Program-made: the position numbers and the translations under genes
Shown here: positions 31,546-42,809 of the stretch, in pieces
Layout: the number at the start of each line of letters is the position of its first letter
Numbering within the stretch: position 1 is the stretch's first letter
Origin: Adiantum capillus-veneris
Lineage: Eukaryota > Streptophyta > Polypodiopsida > Polypodiales > Pteridaceae
Assembly: GCA_014529385.2 (NCBI GenBank)
Contig: CM043959.1
Location: 91,181,529 to 91,245,528 of the forward strand
Length of the DNA: 64,000 nt
Direction: 5' to 3'
Notes under the pieces: generated by a model
Seen by the model: only the letters and a program-made list of their open reading frames with translations
Database searches by the model: none
Told to the model about the DNA's origin: nothing

Positions 31546-34500
31546 ATGAGTAGCGACGAGGATGTGGGACCGTCCAACCGAAACACCTATCTCTCAACGA
31601 GGGTCTTATGTCCTTGTAATCAATGCAAGCATGCTGTGCGACGGACAAGACGTGTTTCTTTGCAGCACGTTCGCGAATTTGGCGAGTTCGATCCATCTAT
31701 TATAGATCGAGTTGTTGCCAATTATAACTCGTCGGACTCTGACGCTGGCCAACAAGCAGCAATCTTGCAACCCAATAGACGTGTTCGCAGGCGCTTTGGT
31801 CAAGCAGCATATGTGAGGCCACAAGATGTAGCCTCTGACAGCTCGGGGATGATCATGCAGAGCACATTCCCAACGAGGCAATGTTTGAGCCCGAGATTGA
31901 TGAAATGATCGAGACGATCATGGATTCAGAAAGGCTTATCTATGATGATATGAAAAGTGAAGCCGATACATCATTGTATAATGGAGCACGTATGTCTAGA
32001 TTGAAAGCACTCCTGGTTCTTCTCAACATGCAGGCAAAGTTTGGATGGAGTGACACTAGCGTCACAGCGCTTTTCAGGTGATCTATTACAATTAGTTTAC
32101 TTTAATAGAACTCTAAATGTATAATGATCTGATAGATTTTTACACGACTGTATCATATTTTTATGTTGTGTAGATTGCTGAAAGAGCACATACTACCAGC
32201 TGACAATGTGATGCCAGATTCCCGAGATGAAGCAAGAAAGATTTTGCGAAACTTGGGGATGGATTACAATTCTATCCACGCTTGTCCTAATGACTGCATT
32301 CTTTTCAGAGGGGAATACACAGACATGGAGAAGTGTCCGAAATGTGATTCCGAAAGATATCGAGTAGATCTCCACGGGACAAAAATTCCACAAAAGGTTT
32401 TGCGACATTTTCCTTTGCTTCCTCGCATCAAGCATTTCTTCGAATGTAAGTCCATGGCCGCCCTAGCATCATGGCATGAGGAGAATAAATCTTCGGATGG
32501 TGTGCTACGAATTCCTGCAGATTGCGCAGCCTGGAAACATATAGATGGAACATGGTCGGATTTTGCCAGGGAAGCTCGAAATTTGCGCTTAGGCCTGGCT
32601 ATGGATGGCGTAAATCCATTTGGTCAAAGATCAACATCTTACAGTGTATGGCCCGTTGTCATCGTCAACTACAACATTCCCCCGTGGTTGACTACGAAGA
32701 AGGGGCACCTATGGCTAAGCTTGATTGTGCCAGGGCGATATAAAGTGGGGAATATGGATGTGTATCTTCGTCCACTATTGGAAGAGCTACAACAATTGTG
32801 GATTGGCATAGAGGTGGTGGATATGAGCCGACACACAGGACGACGGAATGCTTTGATCAGAGGTATTCTAATGTGGACCATGCATGACTATCCCGGGCTA
32901 ACAGAATGCTCAGGTGATCTATTGACACTCCTCTCTCAGACACTGTAAATCTTGTTTTTCCCCATAGTTGATCTATTATCATGTGTATACATGCAGGGCT
33001 TCAAACAAGCGATACAGAGCATGTGTCACATGTGGACCTAGACTGAATGCACGTAGGGCACCCTCACTGAAGAAGCAAATCTACGAAGGTCATCAAGCGT
33101 ATCTTCCAGAGAATCATGTGTTACGCGACGGCTTTTTGGGAAGAGAGCCACCAAGGATGTCTGCACAAGCATGGTTAGAGCAGAAGGAGATGTGCGATGA
33201 CGGATTGCCTCCAGGGATGAAGAGACTATCTCTATGGTACGAGTTACCATACTGGCCCCGACTCGTGATCAATCACTTGCTCGATCCAATGCACATATTC
33301 AAGAATGTGGGTAATCTACTATGGGACCATTTGACCGGCAAGAAAGATACTTTGGGAGCCAGAGTTGACCTTAGAAATGTGGATCGTATGGAGCAATATT
33401 GGCCGCAAACAGCGTCTGATGGATCGATAAAACTTCCTAAAGCACCATGGATTTTCACAGGAGCCCAAGAACGCAAAGTAAAAAGGCCATTCGATCTTTG
33501 CGGACCCCCACTGGCGTAATGCACTCGCTCCGAACGTGTTTTACTAAAGAAGGAAAGCTTACCGGTTTGAAGTCACACGATTGGCATAAAATGTGTCAGG
33601 TACGTTCATAGTGGACTTTAATATCATTGCATAAAATGTGGACTTTAATATCATTGCTGCACATACTTTACAGTTTATTTTACCGGTTGCCATTGAGGGA
33701 TGTTTGTCTCTCGACATCCGTAACACAATCTACAAACTTGCAAAGCTGGTGCAATGGATCTCACAAAAGGAGATCGACGTAGACTCCATACCATTCGCCA
33801 AACTAAATGCTGCGGAGCTTGTGTGCATGTTTGAGAAACATTTTCCTACTACAATGCTAACCATTCAGGTGCATCTTCTTGTTCACATAGTTGATGAGGT
33901 GGAAATAGCTGGCACAGTTCATTCCAGATGGATGTTCTTCTTAGAGCGTTTCATGAAAACGCTTAAGGGATATGTGCGTCAAAAGGCACGTCCGGAGGGT
34001 AGCATGGCAGAAGGTTGGTTGGTATCAGAGTCCCTAGTGTACATTGGAGAGTGGCTAGACGGATTTGATAATCCCGGGACACGCTATGGCGAACCATAGA
34101 TGATGAGCGCATATCTGGGATTGTCATGTGCAATCTCGGTGTTGAGAAGAAGATGACGGAAGATCTAGAGGCTAAAATCAACCGATTTTGCATGCTTCAC
34201 AATCCAGTGATGCAAAAGTGGATTTCACAATATGAGGATGCAAAGCAAGAGCGACAAAGGGCACGAATCGAGTGGAGACGGGGAAGACGACCACCGCTGC
34301 ACTATCCAGCGGTTCTGGAGAGCCTACCAACCTTCATGAGCTTAGATGGTTGCACAACCAATTGAAAAGCGCACAACAATGCGGTGACGAAGTGACTGAA
34401 GAAGAGTGGGAGTACTCTCGGGGTTGCGCGACAAGGTAAGTTTGCAATGTACGACTAGCGAATGACTTTATTTATAAACGTTTGAACGGCCACTCATAAT

Positions 34501-35262
34501 CTTTGTTCGTTGTAGTATAAGTCATACACAGCAGCATGGTGTAAAGGTCGACATTTTAGGGTGGAACGAATCGACAAAAAGCGTTTTACTCAAGATTGTG
34601 GAATCATGGCAAAATTTGAACAGTCTAGTCGACGACGTTCCTCTGATGCAGATCCGTGGTGGCGGAACTCACTTACTTCGGCACGCTGCAAGAGATTTTG
34701 AGGATCGATTACAGAGGATTTTTTGTCGACTTGTTCGACGTGCAATGGTTCAAGATAATCATGGAGGGTCGAAACGCTACTGTGCGTAGAGGAGAGTCTG
34801 GTTTTCTTGAGGTGGATTCTACTAAGAAATGGACTGACCTAAGAGACACTTTCGTACTACCCGAGCATTGTGAACAAGTAAGTATATAAATAGTTAACAT
34901 CCCCCTTTTACAAGTTATGTGAAAGCTCTCATGTAAGTTATGTGGCTCTGGCAGGTAGTATTTCATCCTACAAAGTCTACATCAAACTGGTGGTACGTCA
35001 TAGAGGTAGCCCCTCGTAGTGCAAGGACGTATGAAGGCTACCATGTGCCAATCACAACGACATCAATGGAGGAGATCAGAGAAGATGCTCAATCAGAAGC
35101 CGCTGCGGTGGTGCCAGACGAGCATCAAGATGCTACTACTCTATATGGGTGCATGCAGAGGAGCTACAAAATGAAACAGAGGATATGTGTTTAAACGGAG
35201 AGCTCTATATAGATATAGGAAGTTATGCTGAGTTATGCGAGGATGAGAGAGAGATCTCTTAA
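31546..35262 (+). pseudogene. TNP2-like CACTA transposase gene (element A), frameshifted
   Basis: ATG 31546 starts a Transpos_assoc-like region (RVLCPCNQCKHAV). Exons inferred from GT-AG sites: 31546-32077, 32174-32913, 32997-33599, 33674-34435, 34516-34877 and 34955 to ~35262. The TNP2 core has LAMDGVNPFGQRS, WPVVIVNYNIPPWL and GNMDVYLRPLLEEL; later exons match DUF4218 (HLLVHIVDEVEIAG, SRWMFFLERFMKTLKGYV) and DUF4216 (DLFDVQWFK). Compared with element B, or with the expected frame, one base is missing near 31845, 33010, 33484, 34072, 34343, 34655 and 35148, so the reading frame is broken repeatedly. TNP2 binds the terminal repeats and catalyses cut-and-paste transposition in the nucleus; this copy cannot make it. 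Confidence 0.85.
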
Positions 35263-35534
35263 AGCCACAAATATTGTATTTGAACAATTTTGCTCCGTGC
35301 TGTAAAAGCTCTAGCTCTCTAAGTAGCTTCCATGGTGTGTAACGCTCTTTTCTACTCGCGCTCACATCTTTTGATTGAAAATTCTGAGTTTTCGACTTGC
35401 CTCTTCTATCACTCGATTCATTGCGTCATTGTATTTATATGCGTCATTACGTCATTGTATTTAATGGTCTTTGCGTCATTGTCTACTCTATTCATTCAAT
35501 ATTAAGTTTAAATATTCGTGTGTTTAATGCAGGT

Positions 35535-36847
35535 ATGGATGATGAGGAGTTTCTTTCTTCTTTGTCACCGCAGCAGAGACAGTGGTACGTGGAGCGTCAT
35601 CGCTCTGGCGCATCATCGCGCGTTCCTACACCATCCGCATCTCCCTCTCTTTCGGAGCATTCGGCGCGCTCCGAAGCTTCGGCGTCGACGAGACGAGCGT
35701 CACACTCGTCTAGACACCGGCGCTCTAGTGGTGGCGGTGGCGGTTGTTGTGGGGATTCCGCCACCGATGCCTCCACACCGCCTCGTGTTCGACGAGGCTC
35801 TTTACCCTCCCCTTCTTTGCCCGCCCCCACACCAGCCACAGCATCGCCGTCTACGCCAGGTTTTGCACGGCTGACTGTTCCTAGAAGCTACACACCTCTA
35901 CCTACTCCGCCAGGAGCCACCCCACTCGACACTCCTCGCTTCGGGGCCCAGACGCCGATGGAGACACCTGACGTCCGTACCCCCATCGACACGCCGCTAG
36001 AGACCCCTGCCGGGACACCCAGGTTCACGCGTCACCGGCCAGAGGGCTTGCCTTACTCCGTCGACATCAGCGGCGGCATCATCATGGATGATGACGGCAA
36101 GAAGGTGATCTCGCGCATGCGTGGTCTTTGCTCTCAGCTGTTTAGACACTATATACTAAACAAATGGAGTGAAGTACCAAGTGATTTAAAAAACAGAGTC
36201 ATCAGCATACTTCATGATGAGTTTCCCGTTCCAACACGGGATCAGCGCTTCAATGAAGACTTGATGAAGATTCGAATGCGCGAATACTGCAAACACAAGC
36301 GTTCCGAAGTGCAAAAAGCAATCAAGAATGGGTGGAATAGGCCAGATTGGCTGGCCAAAGAAGATTGGAAGAATGCGAAGAAAGCAGCGCGCGAGAATCC
36401 CGACAAGTGGAAGACCAACAAAAGGATGCAGCAGAGCGCGAGTAGAGGCAGGGAGCTCGCACCACTTGGGGAGCGGTGGATGGGCATCATTTGAGGCCGA
36501 TTTTGTAAGTCTTTTCACATTGCTCTTTATGCATGTTCGATAGTTTAGGGTTTATGAGTTTTTTAGTTCTAACATAATGAAATCTTTGTATGTTTTGACA
36601 GTGGTCGATGACAGGACGTGATCCCACACCGTACGAGCGCGAGTACGCAGGCAGGAAGGGCTTAAACGCCCTGATGGACATTCTCAGTTCTCGCGGCGGC
36701 ATGGTTAGTATTAGGGTTTACTCTTTTTTTTTTTTGTATTGTTTTATAAATGTCGTTATATGTTTATATTACTGAAAACTGTCTTATTGTCTTTTTTTGC
36801 AGAATCCGACAGATACGCCGCTTGGACGCGATGAGACGTCTGATTAG
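35535..36847 (+). pseudogene. Second CACTA gene, Transposase_24-like (element A)
   Basis: ATG 35535 (MDDEEFLSSLSPQQRQWYVE) follows a likely 5' intron. A Ser/Thr/Pro-rich N-terminal half (TPxxTP repeats, GGGGGCCGD) precedes a helical domain (LCSQLFRHYILNKWSEVPSD, EDLMKIRMREYCKHKRSEV, RPDWLAKEDWKNAKKAARE) typical of plant Ptta/En/Spm Transposase_24 proteins. Exons: 35535-36504, 36602-36703 (MTGRDPTPYEREYAGRKGL) and 36803-36847 (NPTDTPLGRDETSD, stop). Two extra bases near 36411 relative to element B shift the frame before the end of exon 1. By position it corresponds to the TNPA/TNPD partner that binds subterminal repeats; this role is inferred. Confidence 0.75.
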
Positions 36848-37199
36848 ACGACGTCAGTTTAGCCGTAGCTAGATAGCATTAGTTTAGGGTTTCTCATAGC
36901 TTATGTATTATGAGACGGATTTTATACGTCTTTTTGAACCATGTATATTATTACATTTGTCACCGCAATTCCTTTTGCCAATCAATTCTTTATGCCTATG
37001 ATGTTGTACAATTGTCATTATTACATTTGCCAATCAATTCAGTTTGTCTATGATGTGTACAATTGTCAATTTTGCAAACAATGCATCTTGTGGGTGACTA
37101 TTTTGGGTCTATTATTTACTTTTGCACTTTTTTTAAAAAGTGAATCAAGTACAATATGGTTGATGGGTGGCAGGACATTCAATGCCCTGCCACCAAAAA
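36848..37199. other. 3' untranslated part of CACTA A
   Basis: A/T-rich, with a repeated ATTGTCATTATTACATTTGC-type phrase at 36945-37080; no gene. The same sequence is present in element B at 59216-59590. Confidence 0.6.
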
Positions 37200-37458
37200 A
37201 ATATTCTCTCAGGCGTCGCTATAAGCGTCGCTATTTATGGCTCTGTAGCGTCGCTATATGCGTCGCTATACTCTCCCTGGGAGCGTCGCTATGTGCGTCG
37301 CTATAGGCGTCGCTATATAGCGACTCCTATAGCGACGCCTATAGCGACGCTCTCGTAGCGACGCTTTTAGCGACGCTCATAGCGACTCCGGGGGTTATAA
37401 AAACCCAGTGTATTTCCGTCGCTAAAAGCGTCACAAGAACACACAACCTCTTGTAGTG
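37200..37458. repeat. 3' subterminal repeats and terminus of CACTA A
   Basis: A dense array of the 9-base motif GCGTCGCTA: about seven copies in forward orientation (37211-37315), then about eight in reverse (TAGCGACGC, 37317-37385), followed by one more forward copy and the terminal inverted repeat. The two halves form a long imperfect inverted repeat. Far fewer copies are present at the 5' end, so the element is asymmetric. Confidence 0.9.
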
Positions 37459-37485
37459 TTGGACGGAGGATGGAGGGAGGGAGAT

Positions 37486-37524
<39 letters not shown>

Positions 37525-37685
37525 TAGATAGATGGAAAGGGGGTTGAAGTTGGGTATGACTATATAAACGCATTTGAAGTTTAAATTACTACATAATTTT
37601 TGATTGCTGCTTGAATTCAAGGCAAGTCTTGTATCACACAGACACATACTCTTTCAAGGAGTAAGAGCTAGTGCCTGGCCTTTAG

Positions 37686-37753
<68 letters not shown>
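37486..37753. repeat. (TA)n/(GATA)n and long (GA)n microsatellites
   Basis: (GATA)/(TA)n at 37486-37534 and a pure (GA)n of ~65 bases at 37689-37753, directly outside CACTA A. A 22-base G run follows at 37883-37904, then more (GA)n to 37945. Confidence 0.9.
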
Positions 37754-37757
<4 letters not shown>

Positions 37758-37912
37758 ATTAGGGATTGCCTCTACAAAGGCTTATAAAACTCTACTTTTT
37801 TGGGTGGTTTTAGTGGGCACTAGCACTTAAATTAGAAACCGATACAAAGATAGAGATGATGCTATGAAGGGGGCACGGGGGCGGGGGGGGGGGGGGGGGG
37901 GGGGAGAGAGAG

Positions 37913-37944
<32 letters not shown>

Positions 37945-37986
37945 ACATTTGCCAAGTGTGGTCGTGGCTATGTCTGTGGCGTGAGG

Positions 37987-38344
37987 ATGCCCACCTTGAA
38001 TATCACGACCAATGTGCCCTTGGATGGAGTATCCATGTCTGACATCCTGTGCTACGGCCACCACCATTGGCAAGCCAGAGTAGTATGTTAAGGTGCTCTT
38101 AAGAGGAGGAGTGCTAGTCATATTTGTGGGTGGTGAGAAGCTTGTTGCTTATGGTGAGATAGTCTCCATTGATGGCTTTAGTCCTTCTATGAACAAGACC
38201 ATCAGATCAGCCAATTCAAAAATTTTGGAGTCGAAGCTTTCTATACCGAGATCTCGGTTCTACCTGAAATTTTCAGATGTCAATCGACCAGATTTGGGTG
38301 GAATGGATCTACATTCTTACGTCCAAGGCATTGATTCCATGTAA
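37987..38344 (+). pseudogene. MIF/D-dopachrome tautomerase-like (plant MDL) pseudogene
   Basis: ATG 37987 gives MPTLNITTNVPLDGVSMSDI; Pro after the start Met is the catalytic proline of the MIF family. One frameshift near 38050 leads to ATTIGKPE, an in-frame TAG, then YVKVLLRGG and, in the open frame to 38344, GGEKLVAYGEIVSIDGF, NSKILESKLSIPRSRFYLKF. The protein is near full length (~115 residues) with exons joined without an intron, suggesting a processed retrocopy. Plant MDL proteins are small trimeric cytosolic or peroxisomal tautomerase relatives. The last ~20 residues diverge. No promoter is visible; (GA)n lies upstream. Confidence 0.72.
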
Positions 38345-38413
38345 GATGAATTGCATTTTTTGGGTGTGGTTTTGTGGGTTTTTTGTTTGTAGCTTCCTGC
38401 ATGTGACCAGCAC

Positions 38414-38576
<163 letters not shown>

Positions 38577-38674
38577 GTAGAAGGGTATGGACCACTTATA
38601 CACATGGGCCCCAACTTGCTACATCGATCATGCAGACCTATCAGTTGCGGTTCTCAGTGCACATGAAAGTGGCA

Positions 38675-38770
38675 GGAGATTTGAGCATGACAGTTGAAGG
38701 AGATCTGAGCATGACAGTTATAGGAGATCTGAGCATGACAGTTGAAGGAGATCTGAGCATGACAGTTGTT
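38675..38770 (+). repeat. 24-base minisatellite, four copies
   Basis: The unit GGAGATCTGAGCATGACAGT plus four bases is repeated four times with two or three substitutions. It stays in frame within a short ORF (38630-38890), giving the octapeptide GDLSMTVE. No homology recognised. Confidence 0.85.
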
Positions 38771-39019
38771 GAAGGCTTACATCGTGCGGCTTTTCGTGCT
38801 AAACCATGTCTTTGTGTGTTGAAGGATCTGTCATACTCACAAGCAAGATTGTCTACTTTCCCATTGCTCCATCCATTTTCATCTATATAGCAAAAAGATA
38901 AATATCATTTTTTGTTTGTATAAATTGATCGTCTCTCATCCGACAGAGAGAGAGAGAGAGACTGATGTGTTCTTGCAGCAGGGTTTTCCTTCGATCTGTT
39001 ATTTGTTCTTCTTCAGTTC

Positions 39020-39070
39020 TTCTCTCTCTCTCTCTCTCTCTCTTATCTCTCTTCTCTCTTCTCTCTCTCT

Positions 39071-39108
<38 letters not shown>

Positions 39109-39164
39109 CTCTCTTCTCCCCCCCCCCCCCATGTACTAATGGTTTTTTAATGTTGATGCAGCCA

Positions 39165-39229
<65 letters not shown>

Positions 39230-39277
39230 CCCCCCCCCCATGTACTAATGGTTTTTTAATGTTGATGCAGCCAAAGT
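39020..39277. repeat. Tandem duplication of (CT)n + C-run + LTR start
   Basis: (CT)n, a run of ~12 C and the phrase ATGTACTAATGGTTTTTTAA with 18 more bases occur at ~39060-39167 and again at 39168-39277. The shared phrase includes the first ~11 bases of the Tat-element LTR (TGCAGCCAAAG), so the duplication happened after that element inserted. Confidence 0.8.
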
Positions 39278-40712
39278 TGGTCGAAGCTAGGAGATGGTCT
39301 ATGCCAGGCAAAGGCGACAGTCGAGTGCAGTGTAGTAGGCTAGGGCAGGTGCTAAGGCCCTTGGCAACCAAAGGGTAGCGTGAATGTATGCTTAAAGCAG
39401 CTTTTTAGGCCAAAGGGGCTACAGGATGGTCGAGATGGAATAGCAAATGAAGGTGTCTGAAATGCCAAGTAAGTGTCCTAAAAGGTAGTATTCAGTGTGC
39501 TCTAGAAGCCGGTCCAGATGGCTCGTCAAGCCAGTGCTCAAGATACTGAAGTTTAGAGTTGAAGTGTGTAGCAGATCCCCGACGGACAAGGCAGGTGGGG
39601 ACAAGTGGCCCGGGCTGGTGTCATTGCATACATGTGTAGAGCTCCAGTTACTGAGCATGCATGTCTTCTCGGATTGCGAATCGGACCTCTGGATAGCAAG
39701 TTATGGCCGTTAGAAGATTTTCCAGGGGTCGGGTCTGAGCCCACTTGGTTGCATTGGAGGACGTGCCATCTGGAATCTTTTGGGCCTCTCCAAAGTTCTT
39801 GGTGATAGTGTGCGTCATGTGGAGCCAGTACAAATCAACGGTGCATCAATCGGATACTCGGTCGGATAGATGCGGCAGGACGAAGTCGGGAGGTAATGCG
39901 AAGAGCAAAATGGCAGATGCTTTTTGGTTTTTTTTGCGGCCTCGAATGGCAGTCCTAGAAACCTTAAAAGGTGGCAAGAGGCAAGTGCTTTGACGAAGGA
40001 AAATGAGAAGTTTTATAGGGTCTTTACTACTTGGAGATCGGGTCTGTAAGCAGAATGGAAGCTTGGCCCAAGGGGGACCAAGAAAATTAACATAAAATGG
40101 ATCTTTTTTTACAATTCTCCTATGGAAAAGGACGTCCTTGAAGGCAACCCATGGGCAGCTACCACGTGGCACTGAATAAACCCGTAAGCGGTGCCCAGGC
40201 TTAGGGCGCAAGTCTATAAGGCCTGGAAGGCGGCACCTCAATGGGCATCAAAGGTGCAGCGAGAGCTCCTTGGCTATGGCGCAAGACACGGGGCGCTGCG
40301 TTCGCCAGTGGCGGCGCTGCAGAGCGGATACGCGGCTATTTTAGCCGAGCGGGGCGGTGCAGGTGGCGCGCCCCCGCGTGGGGGAGGAAATCGGGTGAGG
40401 CTGGTGGATGACGTGGCAGGTCCGCTACTAGGGGCACTTCTCTCGGCCCTTGGGGCCCCAACATTTTGAAGAAGAGAGGGAGGGCAATAGCGACATCGCT
40501 ATTGCCTCCCCCCCTCATGTAAGAAGAAGGTGCCGCAGCAGCGGACAGAGAGCATAGAGAGAAAGAGAAAAGAGTTCGAGAGCGGCAAAAAAGACCATTG
40601 CAAAGGCCATCTGGGCAAAGCAAGGAGCAAAAGAACCAGTAGAGTCCGGACAAACCAAAGCTAAGGGAAAAAATTGAAAGCCAAGGCCAAAAGGAAGCAA
40701 AGGAGGAGTCGC

Positions 40713-40762
<50 letters not shown>

Positions 40763-41592
40763 AAAGTCAAGCCAATTGAGCAGTATAAGTTAAGCCCACA
40801 AAGGGGTAAAAAATAAAAAATGAGGCTGCCAGACCTCCTACAAAAGGAAAAGAGTCGACTGAACATCTAAGCCATTGGCGGGAGTAAAAGGCCAAGGGGC
40901 AATAGCGACATCACTAATGCCCCCCCCAAGGGCAAAGAGTGAAGAAGAGAGCAAATAGAGCAAGGCGGTTCCCTTCCCAAACATGCCTATTCAAGGTGCC
41001 AAGTGGACCAATTAAAGTGTAAATTCCCCACTTAAAAGTCCCCCCTATAAAAGTCAAAATTGGATCAAATTAAGGGCTTTTTTCCTGGCCTTTGGAGTGT
41101 CGTTTGAAGCCTACAAAGTGTAGTTCTCTAGCAAGCTAGCCCCTTTGTAAATTTTTCTTGAAAATGGCCATGGTGATGGCAGTGCAAGCCGGTGTATATG
41201 TTTTTGAAGTGCAATCAAGCCACAGTTGCCTCATGTGCTGTTGTTTCCCCTTCCCCCCTTCTCTTTCTCTTGCTTTCATGGTTCTCCTCGGTGCTGGTTG
41301 AGTGGATGTGTGTGCCCCCCCGGACCGACGGTGTTTTGTGTGAGAGAGTGAGATTGAGTGGCTGTGTGTGTGTGTGTGTGTGTAAGGGTGGAGACAGGCA
41401 GTGGTAGCAGGTGTATCTTGTGTGGTGGTTTGTGGAGTGTGTGAACAATGTAAATCGAGCAGGCGGTGGTCTACTAGTGTAAAGTGTTTCTTTGAAGGTG
41501 TTTTCCGAGAGGATAGGGGTGTTGTGAATACCCTGAGCTATAGAGAGGCCCTTGTGTTTGTGCCGGGTGTGTTCCCCCATTTCCCCTCTCCA
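39266..41592 (+). repeat. 5' LTR of the Tat element
   Basis: About 2,327 bases from TGCAGCCAAAGTTGG to CCTCTCCA; aligned by eye with 46951-49247. It holds a (GA)n tract at 40711-40760, a (GT)n run near 41367 and a ~65-base stretch at 40825-40890 that the 3' LTR lacks. Short ORFs inside it are not genes. Confidence 0.8.
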
Positions 41593-41670
41593 TCTTCGGG
41601 TGCCCCCACGGAGGAGCACGATGATTGCTCCCAGTTAAACGAAAAGAAGCGGTTTTTCACGTTGGAAGTC

Positions 41671-42591
41671 ATGGCAGCTAGAAGCTATGGACCGATTTTC
41701 ACAGGAGAAGAGAGCCCTGACAAGTGGATGTCAGATTTTAAGCTGTATATTCTATCGTTGCGTATGCGGAACGAGGATAGCAAAATGCAGATTTTTCCTT
41801 TGGTGATGCGTGGTAGAGCTAAAGCATGGTACGAAGCATTGGAAGGTGAGCCGAAGCAAGCATGGCCGGCTCTACGGGCGAGGTTTCTTCACGACTTTCG
41901 CAAGGAGACTTCCCTAGTCGAGATGGATGCAAAGTTGAAGGCGCTTAAGCAAGATGTAAGTGAAGAATTAAATCTGTTTTTGGGTCATTTTGAAGAGTGT
42001 TGGGCAGAACTAGCGGCAGCCATGCAATTGGCTAATGGAGACTACTTCAAGATGGACAAATTCATGGCGTGTCTACATCCCAAAGTGAGAGAAAAAGTCG
42101 ATTTCGAGAGCCCAGATAATTACAATGGTGCGGTGGCCATTGCACGATCGAAGAGCAAAAACATAAAGAAGAAGATAGAGTAGGGTGTGTCAGGCAACAA
42201 GACGATGGCCCATGTTCAACCGCAGAGTCCAAGGGAGACTGCACACAGAGAAAATCATGGAAACCGAGGTGTAGCTGTTGTGCCGCAAAATTGGTTGCGC
42301 ACGGTGCAAGATTTGTCCGAGCAAATGCAGGAGCTGCGGCTCAGTGTCATGGATAGAGGATAGCCAAGAGGAGCAAGGGGCAAGGCAAGGCCACTTCCAG
42401 GTAGGTGTTATAATTGTGGAGAAGAAGGGCACTATGCACCCGACTGTCCTCAGCCGCAAAGAGAAAGAGGAGGTATCTATCCACTTTTTGGTAGAGGTCG
42501 AGGTCAGGGACAATACAATGGTCCAAGAGAGCAAGTGATGGAGAATCCCGTGCAGCCAGCTCCGCAAAACGGAGTGAGGTCCCAAGAGTAA
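41671..42591 (+). pseudogene. gag of the Tat element
   Basis: ATG 41671 (MAARSYGPIFTGEESPDKW) is preferred because the frame upstream of it is LTR sequence. The gag core (FPLVMRGRAKAWYEALEGE, ARFLHDFRKETS, EELNLFLGHFEECWAEL) runs to an in-frame TAG at 42181. The same frame continues past a second TAG at 42361 to an intact zinc knuckle, CYNCGEEGHYAPDC, at 42406-42447, and ends at TAA 42589. Gag forms the virus-like particle and binds the RNA. Only the two TAG codons interrupt it. Confidence 0.8.
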
Positions 42592-42809
42592 ACATCATAG
42601 GGGTGGATAAGCAAGATGTCAAAGTTTTAGCCAATAAGAGAGCAAGAGCTGAGAGGGAGACAGAGACAGAGCGGGAGACTAGAGCTCGCAAAGGCAAAGA
42701 GAAGGTGTACGAAGGTAGAGAGAAGCTCGAGCCTAGCAAAAGAAGGAGGCGTCGCAAGATTAAGCAAGCGGATTTCTAGCTAGGACGTGGCTATCCCGAG
42801 TACAATCTG

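Larger units (their letters stand above)
29827..37458 (+). mobile_element. CACTA element A (En/Spm superfamily), full length
   Basis: Starts CACTACAAGAGG (29827-29838) and ends with the exact reverse complement (37447-37458). The three bases on each side are TTG (29824-29826 and 37459-37461), the 3-bp target duplication typical of CACTA transposons. Inside are subterminal GCGTCGCTA-type repeats, a TNP2-type transposase gene, a second gene with a Transposase_24-like domain, internal microsatellites and a captured HMA fragment. Length 7,632 bases. A close relative, element B, lies inverted at 58954. The genes of A carry several frameshifts, so it would need help in trans. Confidence 0.93.

Noticed and set aside
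32193-32455. Antisense ORFs within the CACTA transposase exons
   Set aside because: They are shadows of the well-supported sense exons with family motifs.
41593-41640. Primer-binding site of the Tat element
   Set aside because: The bases after the LTR (TCTTCGGGTGCCCCC) do not clearly match a tRNA 3' end that I can name with confidence.
41401-41670. Longer gag start of the Tat element
   Set aside because: This part lies within or just after the 5' LTR and is mirrored in the 3' LTR; the ATG at 41671 fits gag.
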